Origin: Wolbachia endosymbiont of Mansonella ozzardi
Lineage (GTDB): Bacteria > Pseudomonadota > Alphaproteobacteria > Rickettsiales > Anaplasmataceae
Direction: 5' to 3'
Length of the DNA stretch: 17,081 nt
Assembly (NCBI RefSeq): GCF_020278625.1
Contig: NZ_JADAKK010000022.1
Location: 1-17,081 of the forward strand
Made by a program: the position numbers and the translations under genes. Shown here in pieces: positions 1 through 8,040 of the stretch. The notes beneath the pieces are model-generated. The model was not told the origin of the DNA. It searched no databases and was given only the letters and a program-made list of their open reading frames with translations. How positions within the stretch are numbered: position 1 is the first letter of the stretch; each line of letters starts with the position of its first letter.

Positions 1-26
1 CAGTATCAAGCACTGGTATGACATCC
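1..26. repeat. Core of a Wolbachia-type palindromic repeat
   Basis: The stretch contains TCAAGCACTGG (6-16) followed by TATGACATCC. The same 11-base core occurs in reverse complement at 10870-10880, inside rsmH. It matches the general form GTCATxCCAGTGCTTGAxACTGG that I remember as a common dispersed Wolbachia repeat. Only one arm is visible because the window starts here. It abuts the truncated transposase. Confidence 0.5.
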
Positions 27-447
27 TCCTAATAGCACAATGTTCGTACAGCTGTAGGAGTGTTGTTATAAATGCTGTTCTGCTATGGCAATTTCAATAT
101 CTCCTATGTTGCTTTTATCAGCTCTGCAATCATTAATCTTGATATTAAGTTTGTTAAATCTCCTTGAAGCTTGTGAATAGCTGATGACTGCCAAATCTTT
201 TTCCTATTTGTTACAAATATCCTTGTATAAATCCTACTGTTTGTCTCAATACAATTCTAAAAGATTGGCGATTATATGCACTAAAATCGCGACTTTATCA
301 CTATAAATATAGTTGACGCCTTGCATTTTTGGACTATTATTATAACAATTTTCGATAGCCTCATTAAATATGGTAAAAAATATTTCCCCTTTTTTCGAGG
401 AATTTATTATATTCTTTTGGGTTAATGACTTTCATTTTCTGTGGCAT
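27..447 (-). pseudogene. Decayed IS5-family transposase, N-terminal part
   Basis: Translation from the ATG at 447-445 begins MPQKMKVINPKEYNKFLEKR, which I recognise as the start of Wolbachia IS5-family transposases. The reading then needs at least three frame changes and crosses in-frame stops. Recognisable pieces in order are NEAIENCYNNSPKMQG, YIYSDKVAILVHII, LRQTVGFIQGYL (the LRQTxGF block typical of IS903-group enzymes), VISYSQASRRFNKLNIKI and SIYNNTP. Only about the first 130 residues remain and the downstream DDE catalytic residues are absent. It cannot encode an active enzyme. Confidence 0.7.
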
Positions 448-631
448 ATTTTTTCTTCGGTAGTTAAATAGCTACCCTATAATGAGTTTTGTCAGTAACG
501 CTGGTTTCTTTCGGTTGCTGTGCAACAAAGCTATACAGTCTCCAGAATTGTTATACTAAATCCATACCATTACACTCTTGGACCATACATCTTATGAATA
601 TTCCACTTCTAAACTTTTCAGCAATCAAGGA

Positions 632-1870
632 CTATCTTATTTTCTTAATCACTTGCCTTTTTCTTGCAATTGCAAGGCTTTCCTTTGGCACATCTTCCAC
701 TATAACACTACCCGCTGCGATTACAGAGTCGTCGTGGACATTAAGCGGCGCAACCAATGAACTATTGGCCCCAACAAAGCAATTGCTTCCAATATTTGTT
801 TTGTGTTTCTTTTTTCCATCATAATTACACACAACAGTACCTGCACCTATGTTACTTTCCGGCCCTATTTTAGTATTTCCTATATAACTTAAGTGCTTTA
901 TTTTAGTATTCATGCCTATATCACTTGCTTTTACTTCAACAAAGTTCCCCACGATTGCACTGTCACCAATTGTTGTGCCTTCACACTTGGCAAACGGACC
1001 GATTCTAGCATTAGACCCTACTTTTACCCCAGAGTCGAAAAAAACGTATGGGTAAACAATCGAATCCATACCAATTTGTGTATCAAGAGAGAAGAAAACA
1101 GTCTCTGGAGCTACGAGAGTTACCCCGGAGTTGGTAAAAAATCTTCTTTTACTTTCTTGGAAGTAAAACTCAGCTTTTGCGAGGTCATTTCTGTTATTTA
1201 TTCCAATTGCTTCTTCTTCGTCAGTAATAGCGTAATCAACATTTAAATTGCTCTTCGCGGCAATGGAGACTATATCAGTTAAACAATACTCTTGTGTCAA
1301 CTTATTACACTCTATTTTCCTCACCAATTCACGTAAATTCTTTGCATATGCAACCATTATCCCAGCATTAGCAAGGAATTCCTCATCATTATTTCCACCA
1401 TTTTGTGCTTCTACGATTTCTCTTAAGGAACCATCCTCAATAACTAACCTACCGTACTCTTTATTGCTTGCCCTAAAACCTAGACAAATTAGTGCCTTGC
1501 CTTCTAAAGAGCTAACCATTTTAGTTATCGTGCTGCTTTTTATGAGTGGGGTATCTCCATACTGTACAACAACTATGCCTGAATCTGGCAGTTTTGTCAG
1601 GCTTCTTATTGCAGTTTCAACTGCATCTCCTGTCCCAAGTGTTGACTTTTGTGTAATTAATTGTATATCCTCAAAGCACTGTAACCGTTCAATTAAAGGC
1701 AAATCGACTACAACAGCTATATTTTCGGGGCTCAGCTGTTTTGCATTGTAAATGATATGCTCGAGCATAGAGAAATTGCCTATTTTATGCAGGACTTTGG
1801 GTAAGTCCGAATTCATTCGTTTGCCATGCCCGGCAGCAAGTATAATAAATGTGTAAGCTTTATTTGTCAC
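632..1870 (-). CDS. glmU: Bifunctional GlmU: GlcN-1-P acetyltransferase / GlcNAc-1-P uridyltransferase
   Basis: GlmU acetylates glucosamine-1-phosphate and then joins it to UTP, giving UDP-GlcNAc, the cytoplasmic precursor of lipid II and other cell-wall sugars. Residues 11-27 carry the nucleotidyltransferase signature LAAGHGKRMNSDLPKVL. QKSTLGTGDAV (74-84), YGDTPL (104-109) and KEYGRLVI (137-144) complete the uridyltransferase half. From about 245 the protein is hexapeptide-repeat beta-helix, with the probable catalytic His326 in KHLSYIG, NYDGKKKH (349-356) and FVGANSSLVAP (365-375). It has 412 residues against about 456 in E. coli; the shortfall is spread out and no domain is missing. The start is GTG, directly after the pheS stop (TAAGTG), so the two genes are probably co-transcribed and translationally coupled. 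Confidence 0.95.
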   Translation of the reverse strand: MTNKAYTFIILAAGHGKRMNSDLPKVLHKIGNFSMLEHIIYNAKQLSPENIAVVVDLPLIERLQCFEDIQLITQKSTLGTGDAVETAIRSLTKLPDSGIVVVQYGDTPLIKSSTITKMVSSLEGKALICLGFRASNKEYGRLVIEDGSLREIVEAQNGGNNDEEFLANAGIMVAYAKNLRELVRKIECNKLTQEYCLTDIVSIAAKSNLNVDYAITDEEEAIGINNRNDLAKAEFYFQESKRRFFTNSGVTLVAPETVFFSLDTQIGMDSIVYPYVFFDSGVKVGSNARIGPFAKCEGTTIGDSAIVGNFVEVKASDIGMNTKIKHLSYIGNTKIGPESNIGAGTVVCNYDGKKKHKTNIGSNCFVGANSSLVAPLNVHDDSVIAAGSVIVEDVPKESLAIARKRQVIKKIR

Positions 1871-2914
1871 TTATCTTAAAGATGAAAAGTGAAAGCCATA
1901 GTGGTTGAGCCAACTGACCTTGTTATCATAAAAGTCCCTTAGGTCACCAATTTGATATTTCAGCATTGCAAGTCTTTCTATGCCAATGCCAAACGCAAAG
2001 CCATTGTATTTGGTATGGTCTATTCCAACATTTTGAAAGACATTTGGATGTACCATACCGCATCCAAGTACTTCTATCCATTTACCACCCTCATAACTTA
2101 TATCCACTTCTGCAGAAGGCTCAGTAAAAGGGAAAAAACTATTACGAAAACGTATCTTTAATCCATCATCTCCAAAAAACTTATTGAGGAAATGGTGAAT
2201 GGTAAATTTTAACTGACCCATATTAATATTCTCATTGACATATAACCCCTCTATCTGATGAAACATAGGAGTGTGAGTTGCATCAAAATCATTTCTGTAT
2301 ACCCTACCTGCAGTCACTATTTTAATTGGGAAAGTTTTTGCCTTTTCCATGGTTCTAATCTGCACAGATGAAGTATGAGTGCGCAACACCATTCTTTTGT
2401 CGTTTATTTTATTCTTTAAGTAGAAGGTATCTTGCTCCTCCCGTGCAGGATGATGATTTGGGGTATTTAGCGCATCAAACACATGAAACTCATCTTCAAT
2501 GTCAGGACTATCGACTGCTTTGAAACCCATATGTGCAAAAATGAGTTTTACCTCACTTATAACTTTACTTAACGGATGAATCCTGCCAATTTTTTCTGGC
2601 CTAACGGGCAACGTGATATCAATAGCCTCGTTTTGTAATTTAAAGTTGATTTCTTCGGTTTTTAATATGGTTTCCCTGTTTGTTATAAGCTGGTCCAGCT
2701 TATTGCGTAAAACGTTAATAACTGCACTCAAGTCACGTTTTTTTTCTGCGTCTTCTATCTTTTTTAAGTTATCAAAATAAATTTTAATCATACCCTTCCT
2801 TCCCAAATATGATAGCCTGACTTTTTCCAAATCTTGCAAAGAAGAAGCACCCTCAATTTCAGAAACTGCTTTATCCTCAAGCAAAGGTATTTCATTCAAT
2901 AGATCTTTATTCAT
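1871..2914 (-). CDS. pheS: Phenylalanyl-tRNA synthetase alpha subunit
   Basis: PheS is the catalytic alpha subunit of the (alpha-beta)2 class II enzyme that charges tRNA-Phe. The 347-residue length is normal. The first 90 or so residues form the helical coiled-coil arm. The catalytic core shows HPAREEQDTFY (155-165), RTHTSSVQ (178-185), YRNDFDATHTPMFHQIEG (206-223), motif 2 FRNSFFPFTEPSAEVD (256-271) and motif 3 GIGIERLAMLKY (309-320). The ATG at 2914-2912 lies about 20 bases downstream of a likely transcription start. It is first in a two-gene operon with glmU. The beta subunit gene pheT is not in this window, whereas many bacteria keep pheS and pheT together. Confidence 0.96.
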   Translation of the reverse strand: MNKDLLNEIPLLEDKAVSEIEGASSLQDLEKVRLSYLGRKGMIKIYFDNLKKIEDAEKKRDLSAVINVLRNKLDQLITNRETILKTEEINFKLQNEAIDITLPVRPEKIGRIHPLSKVISEVKLIFAHMGFKAVDSPDIEDEFHVFDALNTPNHHPAREEQDTFYLKNKINDKRMVLRTHTSSVQIRTMEKAKTFPIKIVTAGRVYRNDFDATHTPMFHQIEGLYVNENINMGQLKFTIHHFLNKFFGDDGLKIRFRNSFFPFTEPSAEVDISYEGGKWIEVLGCGMVHPNVFQNVGIDHTKYNGFAFGIGIERLAMLKYQIGDLRDFYDNKVSWLNHYGFHFSSLR

Positions 2915-2939
2915 CTTAAAAACGCTAGCTTAAACTTTT

Positions 2940-2967
2940 ATTATAGTAAAATCTTCAATATCATCAA
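2940..2967 (-). promoter_or_regulatory. Predicted sigma-70 promoter of pheS-glmU
   Basis: On the minus strand a -35 box TTGATG (2967-2962; four of six consensus bases) is followed by a 16-base spacer and a perfect -10 TATAAT (2945-2940). The pheS ATG lies 25 bases below the -10. Nothing else in the intergenic DNA fits better. No start-site data are available. Confidence 0.5.
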
Positions 2968-3019
2968 CAACCTGAAAGATTGTCCTATCTTAATTATTAA
3001 TTTATTGATTAATTATACT

Positions 3020-3052
3020 TTTTATTTAATTTATTTAAGAAATTAAATAAAA
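3020..3052. repeat. AT-only perfect hairpin, 13-bp stem
   Basis: TTTTATTTAATTT (3020-3032) pairs perfectly with AAATTAAATAAAA (3040-3052) across a 7-base loop. It sits just before the AGAGGA ribosome-site-like sequence and the ATG at 3059 of the dead gene that follows. Being all A and T it is weak as a terminator; it may have been a 5' leader structure of that gene or simply chance in AT-rich DNA. Confidence 0.5.
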
Positions 3053-3058
3053 GAGGAT

Positions 3059-4572
3059 ATGCACAACGATAACACTGGAACTGAGAAGGAGTATAAAATA
3101 GAGGATTTACTCAGGTTCTTTAAGAAGAGGTCTAAGGGATAAGTGAAGCATTTTCTAATGAATCGGTAGAGGTCAGCACCATTCGCTCGAGAAGCACTAG
3201 CGAAGTTAATAATTTCAAACTGTAGAAGAATTTATAAGTAGTGCTCCTCTTCAAGTCCTCCTGAAAGGAATCACAATTAAACTGCAAACAAATATCAAAA
3301 ACATTGACCTAGGTAATTTGCACAAGATTAAGTTATTCCTAAATGAAAAGCCAGAATACGCTACAAGCAGAAAAAACTAAAAGCGGAAAAGAACGGAATA
3401 TAGTTCAAGAAGAGAACATATAAGATAAACAAGTTGCGTCGATTAAAGATTCTTTTGGCCACGATGTAGTAAGTAACAGAAAGCAAATTACACATTCACC
3501 AATAGTTGTCGCTGCAATACGTGAAAATGTTTCTTGGCTTCAGTCTTTTTTCGCCTACCCGATCTTTTGATTAATAGAATTCCCTTTTCTTTCGACAGCT
3601 TCCAAAACTGTCACGAAAACAGAGAACTTTAGCTTACCAATCACCTAAAGAGACAAAAACGAAACTAGGTAATACAAAAAGGCGAAAGAGAAACAGATAA
3701 AACCGCAAAGCTTTCCGATATAAGTCAAACCAAGTCGTATATAGATTGTTTTAAGGATAATAGAAGAAAGAAATCAAAAAAGCAAACTAAAGCATTATCA
3801 GAAGAAGAAAAACGATTAGCCGTAAAACAGCACAAAATGATGCCAGAGTAGCTGTGACAGATAATCAAGCTGAGCACAAGGGGAAAAACTCGATAAAATA
3901 TTTGTTAAAGTGATAAATGGATACAAAAACCAGGATCTAGAAACATTTCGCAATATTTTCAACTCAGTGTTCAATATTGTTTATTTTCAAGATAAGCAAT
4001 TACATAAAATATGAGAGCCAGGTGAAGTATTTAGAGGTATTACAAGATACTTGAAAAGCCACAACCTTCTAATAACTCACTTTTAGGTAAAGAATATTTA
4101 CATAAGGTAAGTGTATAGAAAAAAAAGAGCAATTACTCAAATTAGTTTCAGGTATTCCCATGCAACAGCCTTCTCCACAGCCTGAAAACGTTTCTCATGA
4201 AAGTGAAAATTTTTACCAAATAAAACCACAAGCCCCTCACAAGTAACAAGTACAACTCCACCAACTACTAAAATTGCTTTCAAGCCGCTGTTAAAAATCG
4301 TATTTTCTTCGAAAGAGACTTACTTTTGTCTATTGTTGATAGCATCCTCTATATCAGCACTCTGCCTGTAGCATTTGCCGCTAGGAAAAGTGTCAATTTT
4401 AAAGGGATTAGTACCCCCAGAAAAAAGAGAGAGCGTTGAGTTGGCATTGAACATATGGTTGCCAATACTAGCCACATTATGTTTTCTGAGTTTAGCTTAT
4501 TTTATATATTCTAAATATTCGGTAGAATCTATTGAACAGGTAGGTAAAAACAAGCCTCTTGTTTTCACTTAA
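3059..4572 (+). pseudogene. Decayed unrecognised gene, membrane-anchored C-terminus
   Basis: I do not recognise the family. An AGAGGA site precedes an ATG at 3059, and coding-like stretches follow one another in different frames on the plus strand. 3059-3142 gives an acidic then basic N-terminus (IEDLLRFFKKRSKG). Dropping one base continues into EAFSNESVEVSTIRSRSTSE. The 3219-3380 frame is open for 53 codons (EEFISSAPLQVLLKG). The 3669-3851 frame is open for 60 codons and rich in Lys and Glu, possibly coiled coil. The 4207-4572 frame reads a Thr/Pro-rich linker, a hydrophobic segment near 4319-4368 interrupted by TAG at 4369, and a second membrane segment near 4450-4515. Many frameshifts and stops separate the pieces. 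The original was perhaps a protein of about 500 residues with two C-terminal membrane helices, possibly lineage-specific. The reconstruction is inference. Confidence 0.5.
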
Positions 4573-4623
4573 TGGATAGCTATTTTAAAAGATTTTTTGT
4601 GATAAAATCATTTATTTTACTGT

Positions 4624-5220
4624 GTGTTTAAAGGAATTATTACAGATATTGGAACTTTAATTGATACCAAGAGTTGCTCTAACTCCGATCAAATCTTCCA
4701 TATCAAAGCACAAAATTTATCTTTCATAGGTAAAGGAGATTCAATAGCTTGCTCTGGTGTGTGTTTAACTGTCGTTGACATAATTAACGATGTATTTACA
4801 GTTCAAGTGTCTCAAGAAACCATGAAGGTCACTAACCTAAATAATTGGAAAGTAGGAAAGAAAATAAACCTGGAACAAGCAATGAAACTGAGTGATAGGA
4901 TTGATGGCCATCTAGTCCAGGGTCACGTTGACAAGACAGCACAAATTCTTGCAATCAACCAAAGTTTAGATTCTCATGAAATCAAGCTGTCGTGCTCACA
5001 AGAGTTAATTAAATTTGTTGCAAAAAAGGGATCTGTAACGCTAGATGGAGTTTCTCTCACAGTAAATTCAGTTACCAGCCAAGAATTTGTTGTTAATATT
5101 ATTTCCTACACATGGCAAAACACAACTTTCCAGTATAATAAAGTAGATGATTATCTAAATTTAGAAATCGACATGATAGCTAGGTATTTAGATCAGTTGA
5201 TGCAGCATAGATACAATTAA
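4624..5220 (+). CDS. ribE: Riboflavin synthase, alpha chain
   Basis: The enzyme dismutates two 6,7-dimethyl-8-ribityllumazine molecules to riboflavin and a pyrimidinedione, the last step of riboflavin synthesis in the cytoplasm. The 198 residues form the two expected lumazine-binding barrels. The first has MFKGIITDIG at the start and CSGVCLTV (43-50); the second has DGHLVQGHVD (94-103) and DGVSLTVNSV (141-150); the C-terminus NLEIDMIARY (179-188) is typical. The start is GTG: it gives the family's usual MF(K/T)GII beginning and no in-frame ATG fits. There is no clear Shine-Dalgarno sequence. The gene follows a pseudogene by 51 bases and precedes a CvpA-family gene by 56 bases on the same strand, so the two may share a transcript. 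Confidence 0.95.
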   Translation: MFKGIITDIGTLIDTKSCSNSDQIFHIKAQNLSFIGKGDSIACSGVCLTVVDIINDVFTVQVSQETMKVTNLNNWKVGKKINLEQAMKLSDRIDGHLVQGHVDKTAQILAINQSLDSHEIKLSCSQELIKFVAKKGSVTLDGVSLTVNSVTSQEFVVNIISYTWQNTTFQYNKVDDYLNLEIDMIARYLDQLMQHRYN

Positions 5221-5276
5221 TTTTACAATTTCGTTGTTTGCAATTATTATATCTTGAAAATCATATAGCATGTAGT

Positions 5277-5846
5277 ATGCTCTTCGATTGTCTAATTATT
5301 TCCATTATTGTTGTATGCGTAATAATCTCGGTAACTAGAGGCTTTATAAAAGAATTATGCGCGCTAATGTTTTTGTTTTTGTCGGTTTTTTTGACAGCTA
5401 ATCATTATGATTTCTTCGCTATAAACTATAGCAAATACTTTGGTTCTAAAGCTACGCAGAATATACTTTCTACAATTTCTATATTTATTATACTCAACCT
5501 TATATTTATGATAGTAAACAACTGGCTGATGTACATATTGTCACCCATAAGGTTGGGGTTAATCGATAGAGTTACTGGAATCCTTGTCGGAGTGCTCAGA
5601 GGAATATTGCTTTCTTATGTACTATTCTTTGCCGTACATTTATATTGCTACACTGCATATGACAAAAAAGAGGAGCAGTCTAAAGTAGAGGCTGGAGACA
5701 TATTGCCTAATTGGATAATAAATTCGCATTCTTACCAGGCTTTATTTTCAACAGTAGAAGATATAGTTGATGTGTATATACCGGAGTCGTTGATACTAAA
5801 AATAAAAGAGATTAGCGAAGGAATGTTCAACCAAGAAAAGGCTTGA
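5277..5846 (+). CDS. CvpA-family inner-membrane protein
   Basis: This predicted four-helix membrane protein of about 189 residues has the CvpA (colicin V production) domain. Hydrophobic segments cover roughly residues 3-20, 25-45, 64-85 and 100-125, and the motif TRGFIKELCAL after the first helix matches the family's RGFxxE pattern. The C-terminal 60 residues are soluble and charged. The family is widespread in Proteobacteria and linked to envelope processes, but its biochemistry is poorly known. I chose ATG 5277 because CvpA proteins start just before the first helix. A TTG at 5238 would add 13 residues that look non-coding. Neither start has a good ribosome site. Confidence 0.8.
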   Translation: MLFDCLIISIIVVCVIISVTRGFIKELCALMFLFLSVFLTANHYDFFAINYSKYFGSKATQNILSTISIFIILNLIFMIVNNWLMYILSPIRLGLIDRVTGILVGVLRGILLSYVLFFAVHLYCYTAYDKKEEQSKVEAGDILPNWIINSHSYQALFSTVEDIVDVYIPESLILKIKEISEGMFNQEKA

Positions 5847-5888
5847 AGGTGACAAAAAGAAGAGTAATACCCATGCTTACAAGTCAAC

Positions 5889-6246
5889 CTATGGTGACTT
5901 TTGGAAACACTCTACATCTTTTACTTTCTCAAGTTTGGTACTAGGCTTTAAAACATTATACAATATGAAACTCATGCATGCCAGCCCAACAATTCCTCTA
6001 ACCACCGCTATGATTGTGCATCTTCAAAGGATAAGATGCAATACTACTTACTAATAACGCTGTACTAGCACCACCAGCCGTGACTGCTTGTTTTGCTTCA
6101 TTACTTTTGCTAACTACCTTTTGTTTACAGTGTTTTCTTTGGCAGGTTCTTCCAAGAACCTTTCCTTTATCTTTCTCTGTTAACTCACCTTTATCATCCA
6201 CTAATGCATAAGTTATACCCTTTTTAGAACTCTCTAGTCTTACCAT
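5889..6246 (-). pseudogene. Frameshifted small membrane-protein fragment, unrecognised
   Basis: I do not recognise the family. The minus-strand frame from 6246 reads 82 residues, a Lys-rich part (KGKVLGRTCQRKHCKQK) and then a hydrophobic stretch (GGASTALLVSSIA), and stops at 5998. A one-base shift at that stop continues without interruption into VVRGIVGLACMSFILYNVL and a charged tail ending at 5889-5891. The second segment is a convincing membrane helix, so the natural product probably had two helices and the first stop is a frameshift. The C-terminal layout resembles tails of some Wolbachia-specific proteins, but that is only an impression. An alternative is that the 82-residue frame is a real small gene. 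Confidence 0.4.
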
Positions 6247-6285
6247 AGCATGTTTCTTTTTACAACATCTGCTTTTATAAACTAG

Positions 6286-6453
6286 TTATGTTAATAACAC
6301 ATGAATGCCAACTAAGGCACCAATCCATGGAATTTCCTCAATTGTTCTACCCCATAACTTCAATATCTTTTTTTTATCAACTATCTTTGGAAAAGAATTC
6401 GGATACATCCCTATCCAAAAGCATTTGCCTTTGAATGTGGGAACTTTAGAACA
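6286..6453 (-). other. Coding-like remnant without start codon
   Basis: The minus strand is open for 55 codons, with a plausible protein composition (CFWIGMYPNSFPKIV, LWGRTIEEIPWIGALVGI) and a TAA at 6288-6286. There is no suitable start; the only Met is internal. A shifted frame just upstream reads FLALAAMLKNNVLK, which suggests a frameshift and a hydrophobic or helical N-terminal part. It lies just upstream of the fragment at 5889-6246 on the same strand but is separated from it by a stop. I do not recognise it, and the opposite-strand 62-codon frame here looks less protein-like. Confidence 0.3.
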
Positions 6454-6522
6454 TTATTTTTTAACATTGCTGCAAGAGCTAAAAATCCTGTAGTATATTA
6501 AAACTCAAGGGTGCCTTTAAGT

Positions 6523-6972
6523 ATGGAAGTTATTGCAGAAAATAGAAAAGCAAGGTTTGAATACTTTATCTTAGAAGAATTTGAAGCAGGTATGGTACTA
6601 TTAAGTAGTGAAGTTAAATCGCTGAGGGAAAGAAAAGCAAACATTTCTAACGCTTACATTATCGAAAAAAACGGTGAAATATGGCTGTACAATATGCACA
6701 TTGCAGAATATAAAGCTGCAAACAGAAGAAACCATAAGCCGAAAAGGGAACGTAAATTACTTCTGCATAAAAAAGAAATAAATAAACTAATTGGCCAAAT
6801 TAAAACTGCTGGAATAACTGTTGTACCACTTTCAATTTATTTCAATAACAAAGGATTGGCAAAAACTAAAATTGCCATTGCAAAAGGAAAAAAACTCTAT
6901 GATAAGAGGGCAACCATAAAACAGAGAGAGTGGGATCGTGAGAAAAGTAGATTGTCTAAGAATGATTTGTAG
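6523..6972 (+). CDS. smpB: SsrA-binding protein SmpB
   Basis: SmpB binds tmRNA and brings it to stalled ribosomes for trans-translation. The 149 residues fit the family. The N-terminus [20 protein letters not shown] is followed by [16 protein letters not shown], the oligonucleotide-binding barrel core. The family's NPKRxRKLLLHKxEI block appears as [16 protein letters not shown]. The basic C-terminal tail [18 protein letters not shown] is the part that enters the mRNA channel. I prefer ATG 6523, which follows AAGG at 6507-6510; a GTG at 6511 would add only MPLS. The stop lies six bases before the lgt start, so the two are probably one transcript. The tmRNA gene itself is not in this window. 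Confidence 0.95.
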   Translation: MEVIAENRKARFEYFILEEFEAGMVLLSSEVKSLRERKANISNAYIIEKNGEIWLYNMHIAEYKAANRRNHKPKRERKLLLHKKEINKLIGQIKTAGITVVPLSIYFNNKGLAKTKIAIAKGKKLYDKRATIKQREWDREKSRLSKNDL

Positions 6973-6978
6973 CAAGGT

Positions 6979-7767
6979 ATGTCTTTAAATCCAGTAATTT
7001 TTAGCATCGGTCCTGTCTCTATACATTGGTATTCTTTGGCATATGTTTTAGGCATAGTTTTTGCATATTGGTATTTACACAAGTTGGACAACCAAAAAAT
7101 ATTTACCAAGAGTTTTTACGATTCATTGTTAACAGCCATTATTGTAGGTATCATCCTTGGAGGCAGACTTGGCTACGTGTTGATATATGATCCAGTTTTT
7201 TATATAAGCAATCCTATCAAGATACTGAAAACCTGGGGAGGAGGAATGTCATTTCACGGTGGCGCAATAGGAGTTTTGTGTGCAGTGATAATTTCGTGCA
7301 AAAGGCATAACATTCCTATATTTTACACACTGGATCTAATTTCTTGTGGAGTTCCAATGGGCTTATTTTTAGGTCGTATAGGCAATTTTATAAACGGAGA
7401 GCTATTTGGTAGAGTTACAACTGTGCCATGGGGCATGGAATTTCCAGAAAGTGGTGATAATTTGTTACGCCATCCAAGTCAGCTTTATGAGGCATTTTTC
7501 GAAGGGCTGCTATTTTTTGCAGCTATAAATTCACCGTTTTTCTTGACTAGAATAAGGCTATACCGTGGTGCACTAACTGGCACTGCAATTATGTGGTATG
7601 GAATAGTGCGTTTTATAGTTGAGTTTTTCCGCGAACCAGACTACCAAGTTGGCTATTTATGGCTTGATTTGACTATGGGGCAGTTGCTTTCAGTACCTAT
7701 GGTTTTGCTGGGAATAATCATATATTTTAGTGCATTAAATTTGAAGTTTATGGAGAAATTAAAATAG
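6979..7767 (+). CDS. lgt: Phosphatidylglycerol-prolipoprotein diacylglyceryl transferase
   Basis: Lgt moves diacylglycerol from phosphatidylglycerol to the lipobox cysteine of prolipoproteins, the first step of lipoprotein maturation in the inner membrane. The 262-residue protein has about seven hydrophobic segments. The signatures are GGGMSFHGG (87-95, including the conserved His), GRIGNFINGELFGR (132-145, the Lgt signature with the essential Arg), HPSQLYEA (165-172) and RFIVEFFREPD (211-221). ATG 6979 is preceded by AAGG at 6974-6977, unusually close. It follows smpB by six bases. No terminator is evident after the stop, where a long gene-free region begins. Confidence 0.96.
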   Translation: MSLNPVIFSIGPVSIHWYSLAYVLGIVFAYWYLHKLDNQKIFTKSFYDSLLTAIIVGIILGGRLGYVLIYDPVFYISNPIKILKTWGGGMSFHGGAIGVLCAVIISCKRHNIPIFYTLDLISCGVPMGLFLGRIGNFINGELFGRVTTVPWGMEFPESGDNLLRHPSQLYEAFFEGLLFFAAINSPFFLTRIRLYRGALTGTAIMWYGIVRFIVEFFREPDYQVGYLWLDLTMGQLLSVPMVLLGIIIYFSALNLKFMEKLK

Positions 7768-8040
7768 TTCGTTCCTGCATAGTTTTTGGCAGTGCGTTGT
7801 ATTTAATAGAAGCGAAAAAACTAACTGACAACCTTCGCCAATCCTAGTACCATAATGCTAAAGCTATTTATCTTTGCGATCTGTGCAGGTTAACAACAAA
7901 AAACTTAGGTATTTGGTGTCTCATGTTTAAATTTTGTACTATGTGTACCTCATGTTTTTATAAAACTTCTAGTTTTCACCTAATAAAAGCTGAAACGTGC
8001 TTATAAGTCGTTTAAGATAGTATAGAACGTCAAATAGATA

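Larger units (their letters stand above)
1..534 (-). mobile_element. IS5-family (IS903-group-like) insertion sequence remnant
   Basis: This is the 5' part of a dead insertion sequence read on the minus strand. The outer end is recognised by AGCTTTGTTGCACAGCAA (minus strand, near 517-534), which resembles the GGCTTTGTTG ends of IS903-type elements. A decayed transposase begins about 75 bases inside, at 447. The element breaks off near position 27, where it meets a different repeat, so the catalytic half of the transposase and the other end are missing or lie outside the window. It sits just downstream of glmU. The family call rests on remembered similarity of the transposase N-terminus and of the terminus, not on a search. 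Confidence 0.6.

Noticed and set aside
893..1751. Plus-strand frames opposite glmU (893-1246, 1248-1751)
   Set aside because: They are shadows of the well-supported glmU frame and have no family resemblance.
6305..6493. 62-residue plus-strand frame before smpB
   Set aside because: There is no ribosome site and no family likeness; the opposite strand has a more natural sequence.
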